Part shown: piece by piece, positions 62,122-64,000 of the stretch
Layout of the letters: each line of letters opens with the position of its first letter
How positions within the stretch are numbered: the first letter of the stretch is position 1
Assembly (NCBI RefSeq): GCF_024806495.1
Contig: NZ_JANUFF010000005.1
Span: 124,001 to 188,000, forward strand
DNA length: 64,000 nucleotides
Reading direction: 5' to 3'
Source of the DNA: Chryseobacterium sp. JUb7
Lineage (GTDB): Bacteria; Bacteroidota; Bacteroidia; Flavobacteriales; Weeksellaceae
Translations under genes and position numbers: made by a program
The notes under the pieces: model-generated
Database searches by the model: none
What the model was told of the DNA's origin: nothing
Seen by the model: only the letters and a program-made list of their open reading frames with translations

Positions 62122-62155
62122 TAAAACAAAACCCTTAGAATTTCTAAGGGTTTTT
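62122..62155 (-). terminator. Intrinsic terminator of the GH43-like gene
   Basis: AAAACCCTTAGAA and TTCTAAGGGTTTT pair around a 1-nt centre, followed on the minus strand by TTTTAA. It lies about 20 bp past the stop codon. Confidence 0.85.
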
Positions 62156-62173
62156 AAAGGGTACTGTTTAAGT

Positions 62174-63934
62174 TTATTCAGCTTTAAAGATTTCTGTTTT
62201 TTCCGAAACTCCATTCGCATTGAAGGCTTCGATCTGGAAATAATAAGGATCCGTTCTGTCGGCTCCTGTGAAGAAATATTCATTTTTACCATACACCATA
62301 ATGCTTCCGTATAATTTATCCGGAGATTTCCCCCAACAGATTACATAACCGTCTGCATCGGAGTTCTGCTGCCACTTCATCCAGATACTTCTTCTTTCAC
62401 CATATTTTTTAGCATCAGCTCTTAACGGAACAAAATTCTGAACTTTTGGAGGAACTGCTCCGGCTCCTTTTCCAAATACTCTGAATCCGCTTAATGCAAA
62501 TTTCCCTGTTGGCATTTTTAAGTTTTCCATTTTCAGGAATCTCGCTTTGGCCGGTTTTTCAAGCTCTACATAATCATGAGGAACATCTTTTGTATTTTTA
62601 CTTTTATCAACAATAACATTCCATTTTTTGCCATCGTTTGAGCCGTAAATTTTATACTGATGCATTTTACCCAAAGTCTTGCCCATAAATTCGACATCCT
62701 GATCCGAATAGTTGATCTGAATAGCGTTAATAGTGGAAACTTCGCCTAAATCTGTCTGAAACCATTCTCCTGAGTTTCCTGTTTTTGCACTCCAGTATGT
62801 TTTAATATCCTCATCCACCGCCAGATTGGGTTGATATCCTCCCAATGTTGATGAAACCTGAACCGGTTTATTATAATTCAACAACATCCAGCCTGCGAAT
62901 AAACCCTTAGAAAAATCCTTTCCCTGAGCATATTGAGGAAGAAATGTAGGATAATCACCATAAGCCGTATTTGTATACATTACATCATCTTTATCGAATC
63001 CTGCAGGCCAGATTCCCAATCTTCTTTCAAAATTGTTTTTCGTTGAAATAAAAATCGTTGAAACATGCCACCAGTTTTTATAATTGTCTTCAAAAGTTGC
63101 TCCATGTCCGGCACCTCTTGCAAAACCTCCCGGCTTATACGAAAACGGATTGTGCTGTTGATATTCAAAACCTTCCAAAGGATTATTACTTACATATACG
63201 CCATCAGAATATCCACTGAATTCTGTTGCCGGAGCCCCGTACTGCATATAATATTTTCCGTTGTGCTTCGTCATCCAGGCTCCTTCTACGAAAGGCTGCA
63301 GGAAAACATTGTCATTATATTCTCCAAACCTTTCCCATCCGTGATCTTCAGGTTTTAATCTTAAAATAGGCTTTACAAAACCTTCAGACTGTAATGTTTT
63401 CACTTTCACTTCCGTTCCCAATAGAGGCCATTCGTTGCTCGATCCCCAATAGAGATATAATTTGTTTTTATCTTCATCATAATGAAAAGCAGGATCCCAG
63501 GCTCCCACTTTCAGGGTATCAACGGCGATATGCCAGTCGTCTTTTGTAGGATTGGTGCTTTTCCAGATCGGAAAATCCTGCTCCCAGGTTGAACCGAAAA
63601 CATACAAAGTATCTTTCATCGCCCATACAGCGGGTGCATTCAGGTCATGCTGATATTTATTGTCTCTCAGAAATTTCCTTTTCACAAACTTCCAGTCCAG
63701 CATATCGTCACTGTACCAGTATCCTTCCTGATTGGTTGAAAAAAGGAATAATTTGTTCTGAAAATTAACGATTACGGGATCTGCTGTCGCACGATGTTTT
63801 CCCTGACTGGAAAAATTCTTAAACGGAGTATATCCGTAATCGATATTAATAGGGTTACAAAATGTCTTTTGCTGAGCATTTAAAGACATCGCCATCAAAA
63901 TGACGAATAAAAAAAAGTACTTCTGCATCTTCAT
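62174..63934 (-). CDS. Secreted GH43-like glycosidase with F5/8-type C and fibronectin-III domains
   Basis: A 586-residue exported protein. The start was set at ATG 63934 because a -33/-7 promoter lies at 63952-63984, inside the 20-codon upstream extension of the frame. The signal peptide ends AMSLNAQQ. A five-bladed propeller of GH43 type follows, with likely acidic residues in HRATADPVIV, KVGAWDPAFHYD and QPFVEGAWMTKHNGKYY. A discoidin (F5/8 type C, CBM32-like) domain spans about 345-480 (SSTLGGYQPNLAVDEDIKTY, WFQTDLGE). A fibronectin-III-like domain ends the protein. It probably trims arabinose- or xylose-containing glycans. No SusC/D pair is adjacent. Confidence 0.87.
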   Translation of the reverse strand: MKMQKYFFLFVILMAMSLNAQQKTFCNPINIDYGYTPFKNFSSQGKHRATADPVIVNFQNKLFLFSTNQEGYWYSDDMLDWKFVKRKFLRDNKYQHDLNAPAVWAMKDTLYVFGSTWEQDFPIWKSTNPTKDDWHIAVDTLKVGAWDPAFHYDEDKNKLYLYWGSSNEWPLLGTEVKVKTLQSEGFVKPILRLKPEDHGWERFGEYNDNVFLQPFVEGAWMTKHNGKYYMQYGAPATEFSGYSDGVYVSNNPLEGFEYQQHNPFSYKPGGFARGAGHGATFEDNYKNWWHVSTIFISTKNNFERRLGIWPAGFDKDDVMYTNTAYGDYPTFLPQYAQGKDFSKGLFAGWMLLNYNKPVQVSSTLGGYQPNLAVDEDIKTYWSAKTGNSGEWFQTDLGEVSTINAIQINYSDQDVEFMGKTLGKMHQYKIYGSNDGKKWNVIVDKSKNTKDVPHDYVELEKPAKARFLKMENLKMPTGKFALSGFRVFGKGAGAVPPKVQNFVPLRADAKKYGERRSIWMKWQQNSDADGYVICWGKSPDKLYGSIMVYGKNEYFFTGADRTDPYYFQIEAFNANGVSEKTEIFKAE

Positions 63935-63951
63935 ATTTTTTACTTTAAAGG

Positions 63952-63984
63952 CAAATTTACTTAAGTTTTTTCGGTTTTTTCCAA
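63952..63984 (-). promoter_or_regulatory. Promoter of the GH43-like gene
   Basis: On the minus strand a TTTG (-33) at 63982-63985, a 22-nt spacer and TAAATTTG (63959-63952) match the flavobacterial pattern, 18 nt before the ATG at 63934. This decides the start codon. Confidence 0.6.
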
Positions 63985-64000
63985 ATAAAACCATCTAATA

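Noticed and set aside
63935..63994. Upstream extension of the GH43-like gene
   Set aside because: A matching -33/-7 promoter lies inside it, and a proper signal peptide starts at 63934.

Overview
The window reads as chromosomal DNA of a flavobacterium, most likely Chryseobacterium or a close Weeksellaceae relative. The evidence is AT-rich DNA, several secreted proteins ending in type IX secretion (T9SS) sorting domains, Bacteroidota-type -7 promoter boxes (TAnnTTTG) with no clear Shine-Dalgarno sites, and a gene set typical of that family (split metH, MoxR/DUF58 cluster, OmpA with TSP3 repeats, S23-type four-helix-bundle gene). The genus is an inference from family resemblance; no search was run. 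No rRNA, tRNA, CRISPR array, prophage or complete insertion sequence was seen.

Layout. 0-3 kb: 3' part of an AddA/RecB-type helicase-nuclease. 3.3-12.7 kb: secreted S8 protease, ferritin, a Spy/CpxP-like periplasmic protein, an Asn/Arg/Gly-rich secreted protein, a GH77 amylomaltase and a T9SS cargo protein. 12.9-15.2 kb: cysS and folE on the minus strand, with a short Cys-codon-packed leader ORF between them. 15.3-19.5 kb: a GNAT-like protein, a small secreted protein and a large secreted protein with a duplicated module. 19.6-29.8 kb: a minus-strand methionine cluster in the order metX, ACT-homoserine dehydrogenase, metZ-like, metH N-part, fatty acid desaturase, metH C-part, metF. It is headed by a SAM-I riboswitch and carries REP-like hairpin repeats in its spacers. 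30-38.3 kb: GH63 glucosidase and two T9SS cargo proteins. 38.4-46.1 kb: OsmC protein, then a MoxR-DUF58-DUF4350-DUF4129-membrane protein-SpoIIM cluster with a divergent RDD protein. 46.4-51.4 kb: GNAT, glycosyltransferase, metallophosphatase, YebC, OmpA, SmpB. 51.5-57.3 kb: ABC-F ATPase, M48 protease, recJ, an S23-like gene inside inverted repeats, nadD, a small membrane protein. 57.5-64 kb: outer-membrane beta-barrel protein, esterase lipoprotein, class C beta-lactamase-like lipoprotein, GH43-like secreted glycosidase.

How the genes work together. The methionine cluster covers homoserine to methionine: homoserine formation, acylation, sulfhydrylation, and methylation with methyl-folate supplied by MetF. 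The SAM-I riboswitch would make the run SAM-responsive. The MoxR/DUF58 cluster looks like one membrane-associated module of unknown purpose. Glycan enzymes (GH77, GH63, GH43) and T9SS cargo are scattered as single genes.

Most noteworthy signals: (1) a 25-codon leader ORF ending ICCCCRCCC just upstream of cysS, inside nested inverted repeats, which looks like a cysteine-responsive attenuator; (2) an S23-like gene bounded by inverted copies of a core (AGGGCTTAGG) that also bounds a short gene-less element at 40.3 kb; (3) three tandem 59-bp double-hairpin repeats plus a fourth copy, each next to a stop codon in the methionine cluster; (4) a perfect 13-bp inverted repeat touching the desaturase start codon.
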